64,000 nucleotides of DNA, taken from the NCBI RefSeq assembly GCF_030929615.1, contig NZ_JAVFVU010000030.1, positions 62,001-126,000 of the forward strand, written 5' to 3'. A program made the position numbers and the translations under genes. Shown here one piece after another: positions 42,612 through 50,311 of the stretch. A model generated the notes under the pieces. The model was not told the origin of the DNA. It searched no databases and saw nothing but the letters and a program-made list of their open reading frames with translations. Position 1 is the first letter of the stretch; every line of letters begins with the position of its first letter. This stretch comes from Dyadobacter sp. LHD-138 (lineage in GTDB: Bacteria; Bacteroidota; Bacteroidia; Cytophagales; Spirosomataceae).

Positions 42612-43014
42612 CTCGAATACTTAAAGTTTTTTTAATAAGATTCAGTAAGGAGGACCATGGGAAACGATAAATAAAACGTCGAAAAGGACGAAAACTTGTT
42701 TCTGTACGATCCTTATCCTTTTCACCACGAATCTTTTTAACAAGACATGGACTGGGAATGGTTCCGTTGGCTATTTTTAAATAATTTAAAATCAGCTGAT
42801 TGAGCGCGTTTTGGATGTTTTTTGTCGATAAAAAAAGAAATTTAGTACAGCTGGAATCCGGATGAAATATTTTCAGGCGGTAGCAATCTATTTGGGATTC
42901 TAAAACGTAAATGTGTATTAGCTGCTTTATTAATGCTTACAGTTAATAGCGGAATTTAAATTTTGTCAACTTTTTAAAACGGATATTTGCTAGCCTGTCC
43001 GTTCGTAAATCATT
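42612..43014. other. Gap of 403 bp with no gene
   Basis: AT-rich divergent promoter region between the transpeptidase and the LuxR-type regulator. GATATTTG close to 42985 is one base off a TAnnTTTG box and is preceded by TTTTG, a possible promoter of the regulator. Nothing else is seen. Confidence 0.4.
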
Positions 43015-43692
43015 ATGAATAAGTGGAAGATATTATTTGTTGACAGTTGCGCGATTGTCAGAATTGGTTTAAATCAGATAATATCCGGCAACTTTGATTG
43101 TGAAGTTTTATCCGTGAAAAGTACCGTAAGTGAGGTGACACGGCATGTAAAAAGCGGAGTAAAGTTTGATCTCGTCATCATCGGGAATATCGAAGAGGAC
43201 GTTGAAGAATTAATCAATGAAATCCGCCAGTTCAGGGACCAAACGAGGATATTGATTTTTGCTCAAAACTTGCATTATTCCTACGCCATGAATTACCTGA
43301 TTGCCGGAGCTAACGGGTTTCTTACCCAGAGAGCTCCAAGCAATGAAATTATTAAGGCTATGGAAAAGGTGCTCAGCCAAAACCGCTATCTGTGTCTGGA
43401 ATTACTCGAAGCGATGGCGCAGGAAACCTTTCTGAATAATGTTCACAGAAGAAAGAATCCCTCTGCCAGACACAGGGATATGCCTTCGAAATCGGTCCAT
43501 GACAGGCTTTCCAAACGTCAGAAAGAAATTGTGGATTACCTGATAAAAGGCGAGACGGTATCGTCAATTGCCAATCACCTGGATATTAAAGTTTCAACGG
43601 TGGCAACGCATAAGTCAATTCTTTTTGAGAAACTTGGTGTTAAAAATGTGCTCGAACTAGTTGACGTTTACTACGGAGAAATGGTTGTTTAA
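43015..43692 (+). CDS. LuxR/NarL-type regulator with degenerate receiver domain
   Basis: A 225-residue protein with the size and layout of a NarL-type response regulator: receiver (1-125) and a LuxR-type helix-turn-helix (about 160-222: LSKRQKEIVDYLIKGETVSS ... KVSTVATHKSILFEKLGV). The receiver has lost the key residues: the acidic pair is Asp10-Ser11, the phosphate-acceptor position reads Gly57-Asn58 (DLVIIGN), and the conserved Lys is Gln105 (FLTQ). It is therefore unlikely to be phosphorylated. No histidine kinase is adjacent. Confidence 0.87.
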   Translation: MNKWKILFVDSCAIVRIGLNQIISGNFDCEVLSVKSTVSEVTRHVKSGVKFDLVIIGNIEEDVEELINEIRQFRDQTRILIFAQNLHYSYAMNYLIAGANGFLTQRAPSNEIIKAMEKVLSQNRYLCLELLEAMAQETFLNNVHRRKNPSARHRDMPSKSVHDRLSKRQKEIVDYLIKGETVSSIANHLDIKVSTVATHKSILFEKLGVKNVLELVDVYYGEMVV

Positions 43693-43778
43693 AGTCCTTA
43701 ACCTGTTCCACACTTGCACACTTATTTTATTTTTATGTCAAATTTTGGGGCATTCACGAAACCTGCAGCAATTGCTGT

Positions 43779-43786
43779 TACTTTTG
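43779..43786 (+). promoter_or_regulatory. -7 box before the split 5'-nucleotidase genes
   Basis: TACTTTTG, identical to the box at 21204-21211, lies 24 bp upstream of the ATG at 43811. No TTTG at -33. Confidence 0.4.
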
Positions 43787-43810
43787 TAATTCAATCCGAT
43801 TGTTCTTGTT

Positions 43811-44575
43811 ATGTCTTCTTCAAAAATTTACAGATACGTTGCGCATAGCCTTCTTGCAGGTTTTGCCCTGTTGTTTTCCTGTAATCGTCATTTTTCTGTT
43901 TCCGGAAACCAGTACAAGGAATATGCGATCGACCAGCAAACCAGCGTTGATTCTTCGCTGATCAAATATTATCTGCCTTATAAAAAACGGGTTGAAGCCG
44001 AAATGAGCCGTGTCATTGGCCGCAGCGAAGTAGCGCTTACCAAGCCTTCTGACCCTGAAACCTTGATGGGCGACTTTTTCTCAGAGGCAATTTTAACCGA
44101 GGGCTTAAAAAAGGATGCAGGTATTCAGTTTACGCTGGCGACAAAGGGTGGTTTGCGCACCACTTTCCCCAAGGGAGCTATCACAGTTTCCCACGCATTT
44201 GAGCTTATGCCCTTTGAAAACGAACTGGTGGTGTTGACGCTGACGGGTGCAAATACTCAGAAAGTCATTGACTTTATCGCGCGGTCGGAAGGACAGCCGA
44301 CAGCGGGTATCCGGATGAAAATAAAAGATAAAAAGGCTTATGATGTGTTTGTCGGCGGAAAACCTTTTGATATCAACCAACAGTATAAACTGCTAACCTA
44401 TGATTACCTGGCCAATGGCGGCGATAATCTGGATTGTTTGAGTAATCCGGTGGAAAGTAAAGTGATTGATAAAAAAGTGCGTGATGCGTTGATAGACTAC
44501 ATCAGCGGTTTGACCCGTGCAGGAAAAACCATAAATACGAAATTAGATGGAAGAATTATTGTTGCCAACGACTAG
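43811..44575 (+). CDS. 5'-nucleotidase C-terminal domain lipoprotein
   Basis: A 254-residue protein with a lipoprotein signal (SLLAGFALLFSCNRH) and only the C-terminal, substrate-binding domain of the UshA/5'-nucleotidase family: MGDFFSEAIL, GGLRTTFPKGAITVSHAFEL, MPFENELVVLTLTG and DYLANGGDN. The metal-binding catalytic domain is encoded by the next gene, which overlaps it by 29 bp. The two halves of a normally single enzyme are thus separate and in reverse order. They may reassemble in the periplasm. Confidence 0.88.
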   Translation: MSSSKIYRYVAHSLLAGFALLFSCNRHFSVSGNQYKEYAIDQQTSVDSSLIKYYLPYKKRVEAEMSRVIGRSEVALTKPSDPETLMGDFFSEAILTEGLKKDAGIQFTLATKGGLRTTFPKGAITVSHAFELMPFENELVVLTLTGANTQKVIDFIARSEGQPTAGIRMKIKDKKAYDVFVGGKPFDINQQYKLLTYDYLANGGDNLDCLSNPVESKVIDKKVRDALIDYISGLTRAGKTINTKLDGRIIVAND

Positions 44576-45494
44576 TCGCCGGGATTTTCTGAAAAGTGGC
44601 AGCGCGGCGGCTGCTTTCTTTGCAATGAGTCCTTTTGCTGCTTTCGCGAAGGATGAAACGGTACAGCTTACCATTTTACATACCAACGATGTGCATAGCC
44701 GGATCGAACCTTTTCCCATGGATGGGTCCAGAAATCAAGGTCTCGGCGGTGTGGCCCGGCGGGCAGCGCTGGTGAAAAAGATCCGCGCAGAACAGAAAAA
44801 TGTCCTTTTGTTGGACGCAGGAGATATATTTCAGGGGACACCTTACTTTAATATGTTTGGCGGTGAACTGGAAATGAAGCTTATGAGTGACATGGGATAT
44901 GATGCGGCAACGATGGGGAATCATGATTTTGACAATGGGATCGCCGGTTTTGTAAAACAAATGCCCCATGCGAAATTTCCGTTTCTGGTCAGCAATTATG
45001 ATTTCAATAACACGGACCTAAAAGGCAGGACGCAGCCGTATAAAATCTTTAAAAAACAGGGATTGAAAATCGGTGTTTTTGGCCTTGGGATTGAACTGGC
45101 CGGTCTGGTTGATAAAAAGAATTACGGGGATATCGTTTATCAGGACCCGATTGCAAAGGCCAATGAAATGGCCGGAATCCTGAAAAATGATCACGAATGT
45201 GACCTGGTTATCTGTCTTTCTCATCTGGGGTACAAATACAAAGAAAATAAGGTATCCGATCAGATACTGGCGAAATCAACGCGGCATATCGACCTGGTTA
45301 TTGGCGGTCATACGCATACTTTTATGAAGGCGCCGGAAGATATCACAAATCTTGACGGTAAAATTACGACAGTTAACCAGGTTGGTTTTGCTGGTATTAA
45401 TCTGGGACGACTGGATTATTTCTTCCAAAGAGGAACTGGGAAACGCCTGATGACGGCTGCTGTTTGTCCGGTGCATGAATATTCGCTGGTTTAG
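44547..45494 (+). CDS. Metallophosphatase: 5'-nucleotidase N-terminal domain, Tat-exported
   Basis: A 315-residue protein with a Tat signal (SRRDFLKSGSAAAAFFAM). It contains the calcineurin-type metal ligands of 5'-nucleotidases: LHTNDVHSRIEP, DAGDIFQGTPYF, MGNHDFDNG, CLSHLGYK and GGHTHTFM. It ends after the catalytic domain, lacking the C-terminal domain supplied by the gene before it. Its start codon lies within the last codons of that gene, so translation is probably coupled. Likely substrates are nucleotides or UDP-sugars. Confidence 0.9.
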   Translation: MEELLLPTTSRRDFLKSGSAAAAFFAMSPFAAFAKDETVQLTILHTNDVHSRIEPFPMDGSRNQGLGGVARRAALVKKIRAEQKNVLLLDAGDIFQGTPYFNMFGGELEMKLMSDMGYDAATMGNHDFDNGIAGFVKQMPHAKFPFLVSNYDFNNTDLKGRTQPYKIFKKQGLKIGVFGLGIELAGLVDKKNYGDIVYQDPIAKANEMAGILKNDHECDLVICLSHLGYKYKENKVSDQILAKSTRHIDLVIGGHTHTFMKAPEDITNLDGKITTVNQVGFAGINLGRLDYFFQRGTGKRLMTAAVCPVHEYSLV

Positions 45495-45533
45495 TGCGTG
45501 GCAAGCCGGTAATCGTTAAAATAATAAAATGAA

Positions 45534-45573
45534 AAGAAGGGACTTGCTGTTGACGACAGTGAAGTCCCTTCTT
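45534..45573 (+). terminator. Terminator after the 5'-nucleotidase pair
   Basis: AAGAAGGGACTT and AAGTCCCTTCTT form a 12-bp stem with a 16-base loop, followed by TTTC-rich sequence. Confidence 0.8.
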
Positions 45574-45594
45574 GTTTCATGGGCAATCAAACCA

Positions 45595-45906
45595 TTATTG
45601 AACCTGGCTAATCTGCATTTCAGGGACCACCGATGTGAAATTGGGTATGTCGCCAATCAGCGTTCCTCCTTCGGTAGCGAGTCCATCCTGTAAGGATTGG
45701 AGGTCGGGGAAAAAGATTCCGCAGATCACTTTGTAAGGCGGCTCTGATCCGGGAGCAGGCCCTGAAACGCCAATTTCTACATCAACTTTAACTAATCCGA
45801 AGGGCCCAAGTAGCTCTTTTACCAGGGGTGTATGGACGTCAAGGTAATAAGCTACGTTAAAGTCATCTTCGGCGGCATGCGGGTAAATAACAGTTACTTT
45901 GAACAT
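45595..45906 (-). CDS. EthD family protein
   Basis: A 103-residue protein of the dimeric alpha/beta barrel fold with the EthD pattern: VTVIYPHAAEDDFNVAYYLDVHTPLVKELL and a final strand region. The His in YYLDVHTPL is the conserved residue of the family. EthD was found with the ethyl tert-butyl ether degradation P450 system, but most members have unknown roles. It is transcribed alone, convergent with the nucleotidase pair. Confidence 0.87.
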   Translation of the reverse strand: MFKVTVIYPHAAEDDFNVAYYLDVHTPLVKELLGPFGLVKVDVEIGVSGPAPGSEPPYKVICGIFFPDLQSLQDGLATEGGTLIGDIPNFTSVVPEMQISQVQ

Positions 45907-45989
45907 AGGGCAGATTGTTTACAGTTTAATAAGTATTTACTTTGAAGATAATCAATAAAAGCTGTTTTCAAATTTTCAACAATAATGCC

Positions 45990-47162
45990 ATGTCTGTCCG
46001 TTTTGGTGTCGATATTTTTCTGGAAAAAGTTTACACGTATAGTAGGATGCGGTTCGGTTTTGTAACGAATCATGCTGCAACGACTTCACTTTATCAGCCA
46101 TCAAGAGAAGCACTGCTATCGGCAGGATTTAAGATTCTCAGATTGTTTTCGCCGGAACACGGTTTGGATACCATTGGCGAAGACGGAAAGTCGATGAGGA
46201 ACGGCGCCGACGAACAAACAGGGTTGCCTGTGGTCAGTTTGTATGGTGATAAGTTGGGCCCTGCTTTGGAAGATATTGAAGATCTGGACGGGATTTTGCT
46301 GGATTTACCTGATGTTGGCTGCCGGTTTTATACCTACCTGTGGACGCTTACTCACGTGATGGAAGCCTGTAACCAGGGCAAGAAACGACTCATTGTTCTT
46401 GACAGGCCGAATCCGGTTTCAGGAAATCTGTTGTTGGCGGAAGGACCCATGCTTGATGAAACCTGGTGCAGCTCTTTCATTGGAAGATGGAATATGCCGC
46501 TGCGCCATTCCTGTACTTTGGGAGAGCTGGTAACTTATTGGAAGTCAGAAAAATTTCCTGATTTACGGCTGGAAGTGATCCGGAGTGAAGGGTGGCAGCG
46601 TTCATCTTTTCAACAGGACTGGCAGCAATCGTTTATTCCGACTTCACCAGCCATGACGAGTCAGGAAGCTGTCTTGCTTTATCCCGGTTTGGGGTTACTG
46701 GAGGCAACCAATATCAGCGAAGGCCGGGGGACTGCCACGCCTTTCCGGATTGCCGGTGCACCCTGGATGAAAACGAAGGTTTTGGTTGACTATTTTAACA
46801 GGTTATCGGTACCTGGTTTGGTTTTGCGCAATATAACTTTTACGCCGACCGCCGGGAAATACAGAGACAAACTTTGTCATGGTGTGATGTTTCATGTAAC
46901 AGACCGGGAGATTTTTAAACCGGTTTTTGCAGCACTTTTATTTATCAAAATGGTGAAAGATATGCATCCTGGTGACTTTCAGTGGGCTCCGTATCCGACA
47001 CATGTAAACCCGACCGGCGAAAAACATCTGGATTTATTAACGGGTATTCCGAATGCGGCATTGCTATTTGAAAAACCGTGGGAAGTATTTAACGAAATCA
47101 TCCCGTCGCTCCTTTCGGTTGAAGAATGGAACGACAGGATAAAGCCGTATCTTTTATACTGA
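45990..47162 (+). CDS. DUF1343 family protein (YzbB/NamZ-like)
   Basis: I chose the ATG at 45990 (MSVRFGVDIFLEKVY); a TTG at 45942 in frame is not needed. The 390-residue protein has the family motifs FGFVTNHAATT, LFSPEHGLDT, DLPDVGCRFYTYLWT, LDRPNP and TNISEGRGTATPF. NamZ-type members are exo-beta-N-acetylmuramidases acting on peptidoglycan fragments. This copy lacks a signal peptide, which would put it in the cytosol, where it could take part in wall recycling. Confidence 0.88.
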   Translation: MSVRFGVDIFLEKVYTYSRMRFGFVTNHAATTSLYQPSREALLSAGFKILRLFSPEHGLDTIGEDGKSMRNGADEQTGLPVVSLYGDKLGPALEDIEDLDGILLDLPDVGCRFYTYLWTLTHVMEACNQGKKRLIVLDRPNPVSGNLLLAEGPMLDETWCSSFIGRWNMPLRHSCTLGELVTYWKSEKFPDLRLEVIRSEGWQRSSFQQDWQQSFIPTSPAMTSQEAVLLYPGLGLLEATNISEGRGTATPFRIAGAPWMKTKVLVDYFNRLSVPGLVLRNITFTPTAGKYRDKLCHGVMFHVTDREIFKPVFAALLFIKMVKDMHPGDFQWAPYPTHVNPTGEKHLDLLTGIPNAALLFEKPWEVFNEIIPSLLSVEEWNDRIKPYLLY

Positions 47163-47173
47163 AAAATAACAAG

Positions 47174-48403
47174 TTAATGAATCATGCTGCTGTCCGCGCC
47201 GGCTTCAACTTCTATCGTTTGTGCAATGGTTTTTCTGCCGACCAATAACATACCAAGTGCAAGTAATGAGGAGCCCGCCATGGCGGCCGTCATAGGCAGG
47301 GTAGAGGGTTCTTCAAATAAACTGATCGCCACCGATATCAACGCACCCATGCCCATTTGAATGGCTCCCATCAACGCTGAAGCACTGCCGACATTTTTGG
47401 AAAAGGGTGCCAAAGAAAGCGCGGCTGCGTTCGGGTTCGTCAGGCCGATACAACACAGGAAGAGAAACAGCAGAACAATGGTAGCTATGAGTGTAAGTAA
47501 ACCATTAAAAGAAGCGAAAACCAGCGTGAAACTTACAAGCAGCTGGCATATCAGCGCGGTATTGATGATCTGTTCACTTTTATATTTTCGCAGCAACAAT
47601 GTGTTAAACTGGCTTGCACCGATAAACCCTACGGATAACAACGCGAATATCCAGCCATAAACTTTTTCATCGGTGTGAAATACTTCCATAAAAACCAGCG
47701 GAGAACCGGAGACGTAGGCGAACAATCCGGAAAAAGCGATGGCGCCGGTAAACGAATAAGTATAAAACTGCGGCTCACGGATGACGGACAAAAAGTTGAG
47801 GATGATTGGCCGGGGTTTCAGAGAAAGCGAAGTGTCGGGTTTAAAGCTATCCGGAAGCCATAAAATACTTGCGGCCAGGATAGCCACACCCATACCAGTA
47901 AGGATCAGGAAAACGACTTGCCAGCCAAATGCCGCCGTGACATAACCGCCCAGGGTTGGAGCAATCATCGGCGAAGCACCGACAACGAGCATCAGCAGGG
48001 AGAAGACTTTTGCGCTGTCTTTAACGGGGAAAAGATCCCGAACCATGGCCACAGAAGCCACCGCAGCGGCGCAACTCCCAATAGCCTGTACAAAACGCAT
48101 GGCAATCAGCATATCGATACTTGTCGAAAGTGCACAACCTGCCGAGGCCAGGATGTAAACCGTCAAACCAATAAAAAGAGGCTTTTTTCGCCCGAATCTG
48201 TCCAGCAGCGGGCCGTATAACAATTGTCCGGCAGAGATTCCTATAAAGAAACCTGATAGCGAAAGCGATACTTTGGCAGCGGTGGTATGCAGATCTTTTG
48301 CAATGGCCGGGAATCCGGGAAGATACATGTCAATGGAAAAAGGACCGAGTGCTGTAAGGCTTCCCAATATCAAAATCAGGAAGAAATATGTTCTGTTATT
48401 CAT
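47174..48403 (-). CDS. Bcr/CflA family multidrug efflux MFS transporter
   Basis: The ATG at 48401-48403 starts right before the first helix (NRTYFFLILILGSLTALGPF). The 409-residue protein has twelve membrane segments, the MFS loop motif GPLLDRFGRKKPL, and SIDMYLPGFPAIAKDL, which is characteristic of the Bcr/CflA branch. It is a proton-driven exporter of drugs or of related small molecules. It is convergent with DUF1343. Confidence 0.9.
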   Translation of the reverse strand: MNNRTYFFLILILGSLTALGPFSIDMYLPGFPAIAKDLHTTAAKVSLSLSGFFIGISAGQLLYGPLLDRFGRKKPLFIGLTVYILASAGCALSTSIDMLIAMRFVQAIGSCAAAVASVAMVRDLFPVKDSAKVFSLLMLVVGASPMIAPTLGGYVTAAFGWQVVFLILTGMGVAILAASILWLPDSFKPDTSLSLKPRPIILNFLSVIREPQFYTYSFTGAIAFSGLFAYVSGSPLVFMEVFHTDEKVYGWIFALLSVGFIGASQFNTLLLRKYKSEQIINTALICQLLVSFTLVFASFNGLLTLIATIVLLFLFLCCIGLTNPNAAALSLAPFSKNVGSASALMGAIQMGMGALISVAISLFEEPSTLPMTAAMAGSSLLALGMLLVGRKTIAQTIEVEAGADSSMIH

Positions 48404-48706
48404 TCTAAAAAGCGTATTTTTTTGCTTGAATTTCAACAATATTTTGCTGTGTTTCTATATAAGTCTCTTGCCATCTCACAAGTTGGTAGATGGTATTAAA
48501 GTCTTGAAGGTGTTTTTGCTGAGCTGGTATACCGCGAGCTGGTGGTCTCTTTGGGCAGCTTTCGGCTAGTATCCGGGTTTGTCAAACTAAGTTGGCCTCC
48601 AAATGGATATAGGATGGCCAAGGTCTGTTGGATAATTTCTTTTTCTTCCTTAATGCTAGCTATCGGTGTTTACAAAAAAGGTCATTGAGGTCCATCTTGA
48701 CTATAT
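48404..48706. other. AT-rich gap of 303 bp without a gene
   Basis: Between the Bcr/CflA start and the acyltransferase stop. A short GC-richer stretch (GTTGGCCTCCAAATGGATAT near 48592) lies here. I see no gene, terminator or clear promoter. Confidence 0.4.
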
Positions 48707-49726
48707 TTATGAAGAAACAAGTTCCTGCTCTGTCTCTAATTTCTGAGCCGTCTCTTTATATTTAATATTCTGAGACATTTTACGGAATGGATTCTCTATA
48801 AATCTGAAATAATAGTAAGATACCAGCACACTGATTAGCAATGCAGCAAAAATCATTAATTGTCTGATTACTTCGTCATTGGTAAATCTTTGTGTAAGAT
48901 TGATAACCCTAAGTCCTATTGGGAAATGTAAAAGATAAAGTGAAAAAGAAATGTTGCTGATAAATGTACCAAAAAGTGTTACACGTATAGGTGTTAGGAT
49001 GGCAATGGATGTAAGAATAACTACCAACAATTCAGTATAAGTATATCTCATGACAACAAATCCAAGTACTGCAGCAATACATAAGAGTTTCTCAAAAAGA
49101 TTAAGATTACCTGTTACATACCTGAATATCACTATCCCAACAGTGAAGTAAACCGAGAAGTTAAAAACAAGATTCCTATTTGAATAAAATGATAATATGT
49201 TGAATATCAGCAATGTTGATATCCAGATAAGATTATTCTTGCTATTGATCAGGGGAAATATTAGAGCGATTAGGAGATAATATTGAAATTCAATTGCCAA
49301 AGTCCAAAACACCGGATTGAGCCAATCTTTATCCGTAAACGTGTTGAGGTATCCCACATGATATAAAAGCTGTGGGATGTCCAAAGTGAAGGGCTTACCA
49401 GAATAGGTTGGATTGATAGTTGTCAGGTAATTTAAAAAAAGTGCAAGCAATGCACAAATAAGATAAGGCGGCTCTATTCTAGTGAGTCTTTTCTTCATGA
49501 ATATTGATATTTTTTGCAATGTATAATTACCCGCATACATTGACAGAGGTATAACAAAACCAGATATCATAAAAAATACTTCTACACCGAAGTGACCGTA
49601 GCTGAATACTTGCTTGAATAAATTTATCCCGGGAAGATAATCCAGTTTGTCAGAAAAATGAAAAAGACAAACTGCTATCGCTGCAAAGCCGCGGAGATAG
49701 TCAAGAGAGGGTATATGTAGTTTCAA
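48707..49726 (-). CDS. Membrane acyltransferase (acyltransferase 3, OafA type)
   Basis: A 339-residue integral membrane protein with ten or so helices. Family signatures are SLDYLRGFAAIAVCLFHF, with the catalytic His, GHFGVEVFFMISGFVI, RLTRIEPPYL and TLAIEFQYYLLIAL. Such enzymes transfer acyl groups to sugars of polysaccharides or lipids. The gene is clearly more AT-rich than its neighbours and no polysaccharide genes are close by, which hints at horizontal acquisition. Confidence 0.9.
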   Translation of the reverse strand: MKLHIPSLDYLRGFAAIAVCLFHFSDKLDYLPGINLFKQVFSYGHFGVEVFFMISGFVIPLSMYAGNYTLQKISIFMKKRLTRIEPPYLICALLALFLNYLTTINPTYSGKPFTLDIPQLLYHVGYLNTFTDKDWLNPVFWTLAIEFQYYLLIALIFPLINSKNNLIWISTLLIFNILSFYSNRNLVFNFSVYFTVGIVIFRYVTGNLNLFEKLLCIAAVLGFVVMRYTYTELLVVILTSIAILTPIRVTLFGTFISNISFSLYLLHFPIGLRVINLTQRFTNDEVIRQLMIFAALLISVLVSYYYFRFIENPFRKMSQNIKYKETAQKLETEQELVSS

Positions 49727-50257
49727 ATTAGAGGAGATTATGTCACTATACTATTCCTTAAAGGAGTTACCAAATATATAAATAAATATACATTAGTAAC
49801 TTATTAAAGTAATCGTAAGTTACTAATTGTAGGCTTACCATAATTAGTAACTGGAAATGTAGACTAAAGTATGGTTTTTAATAGTTAGTTCTTTTTCTTT
49901 CATCGTCTTCTTTTTCAGTAAGATACAATTTTGATTTGGAGTAAGTCCTTTCATTGATCAACGAGGATGTTTACTATTGTAAGTGTCCATCCATTGATCA
50001 GATAAAATTGGGAGTGTACTCTGAACTGTGTAAGGATTTGATTTTGGAAGATTCAGCCTCCAAGGAAAAATTCGCGATATGTTCTATTCAGCCTTTCATT
50101 ATATTCATTCTGCATCGGTTTACCATAACAATTGGGGAGAAAGTAGTAGCAAATAATTGTAAAATAAACGTTCAGTGAATGACGGATTATTCTACAATTA
50201 ATACATCATTAATTTGTAGAATTAGTTGTAACTTATTGTTTGTGAGTGATAAATTAG
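49727..50257. other. AT-rich gap with palindromes upstream of the acyltransferase
   Basis: A perfect inverted repeat ATTAGTAACTTA (49792-49803) and TAAGTTACTAAT (49816-49827) is followed by a third copy ATTAGTAACT at 49843-49852. A second hairpin lies at 50190-50221 (TTCTACAATTAAT ... ATTAATTTGTAGAA). A 74-codon frame at 49954-50178 starts with TTG, matches nothing I know and is doubtful. Confidence 0.5.
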
Positions 50258-50287
50258 TTGCGGGAGTTAAACTAACTGTTAACTTTG
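50258..50287 (+). promoter_or_regulatory. Promoter of the hybrid histidine kinase gene
   Basis: TTG (50258-50260), a 19-bp spacer and TAACTTTG (50280-50287) match the Bacteroidota consensus. The transcript would start about 20 bp before the ATG at 50312. Confidence 0.6.
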
Positions 50288-50311
50288 ATAACTTAATTAC
50301 AACTCTCAACA

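Noticed and set aside
49954..50178. A 74-codon open frame with TTG start before the histidine kinase
   Set aside because: No known family, no promoter, and close to a -33/-7 promoter of the next gene. It might be a decayed gene, but the sequence does not show of what.
48404..50257. Insertion sequence or genomic island in the AT-rich stretch
   Set aside because: No transposase, integrase, target duplication or terminal inverted repeats bounding the stretch could be found; only base composition is unusual.
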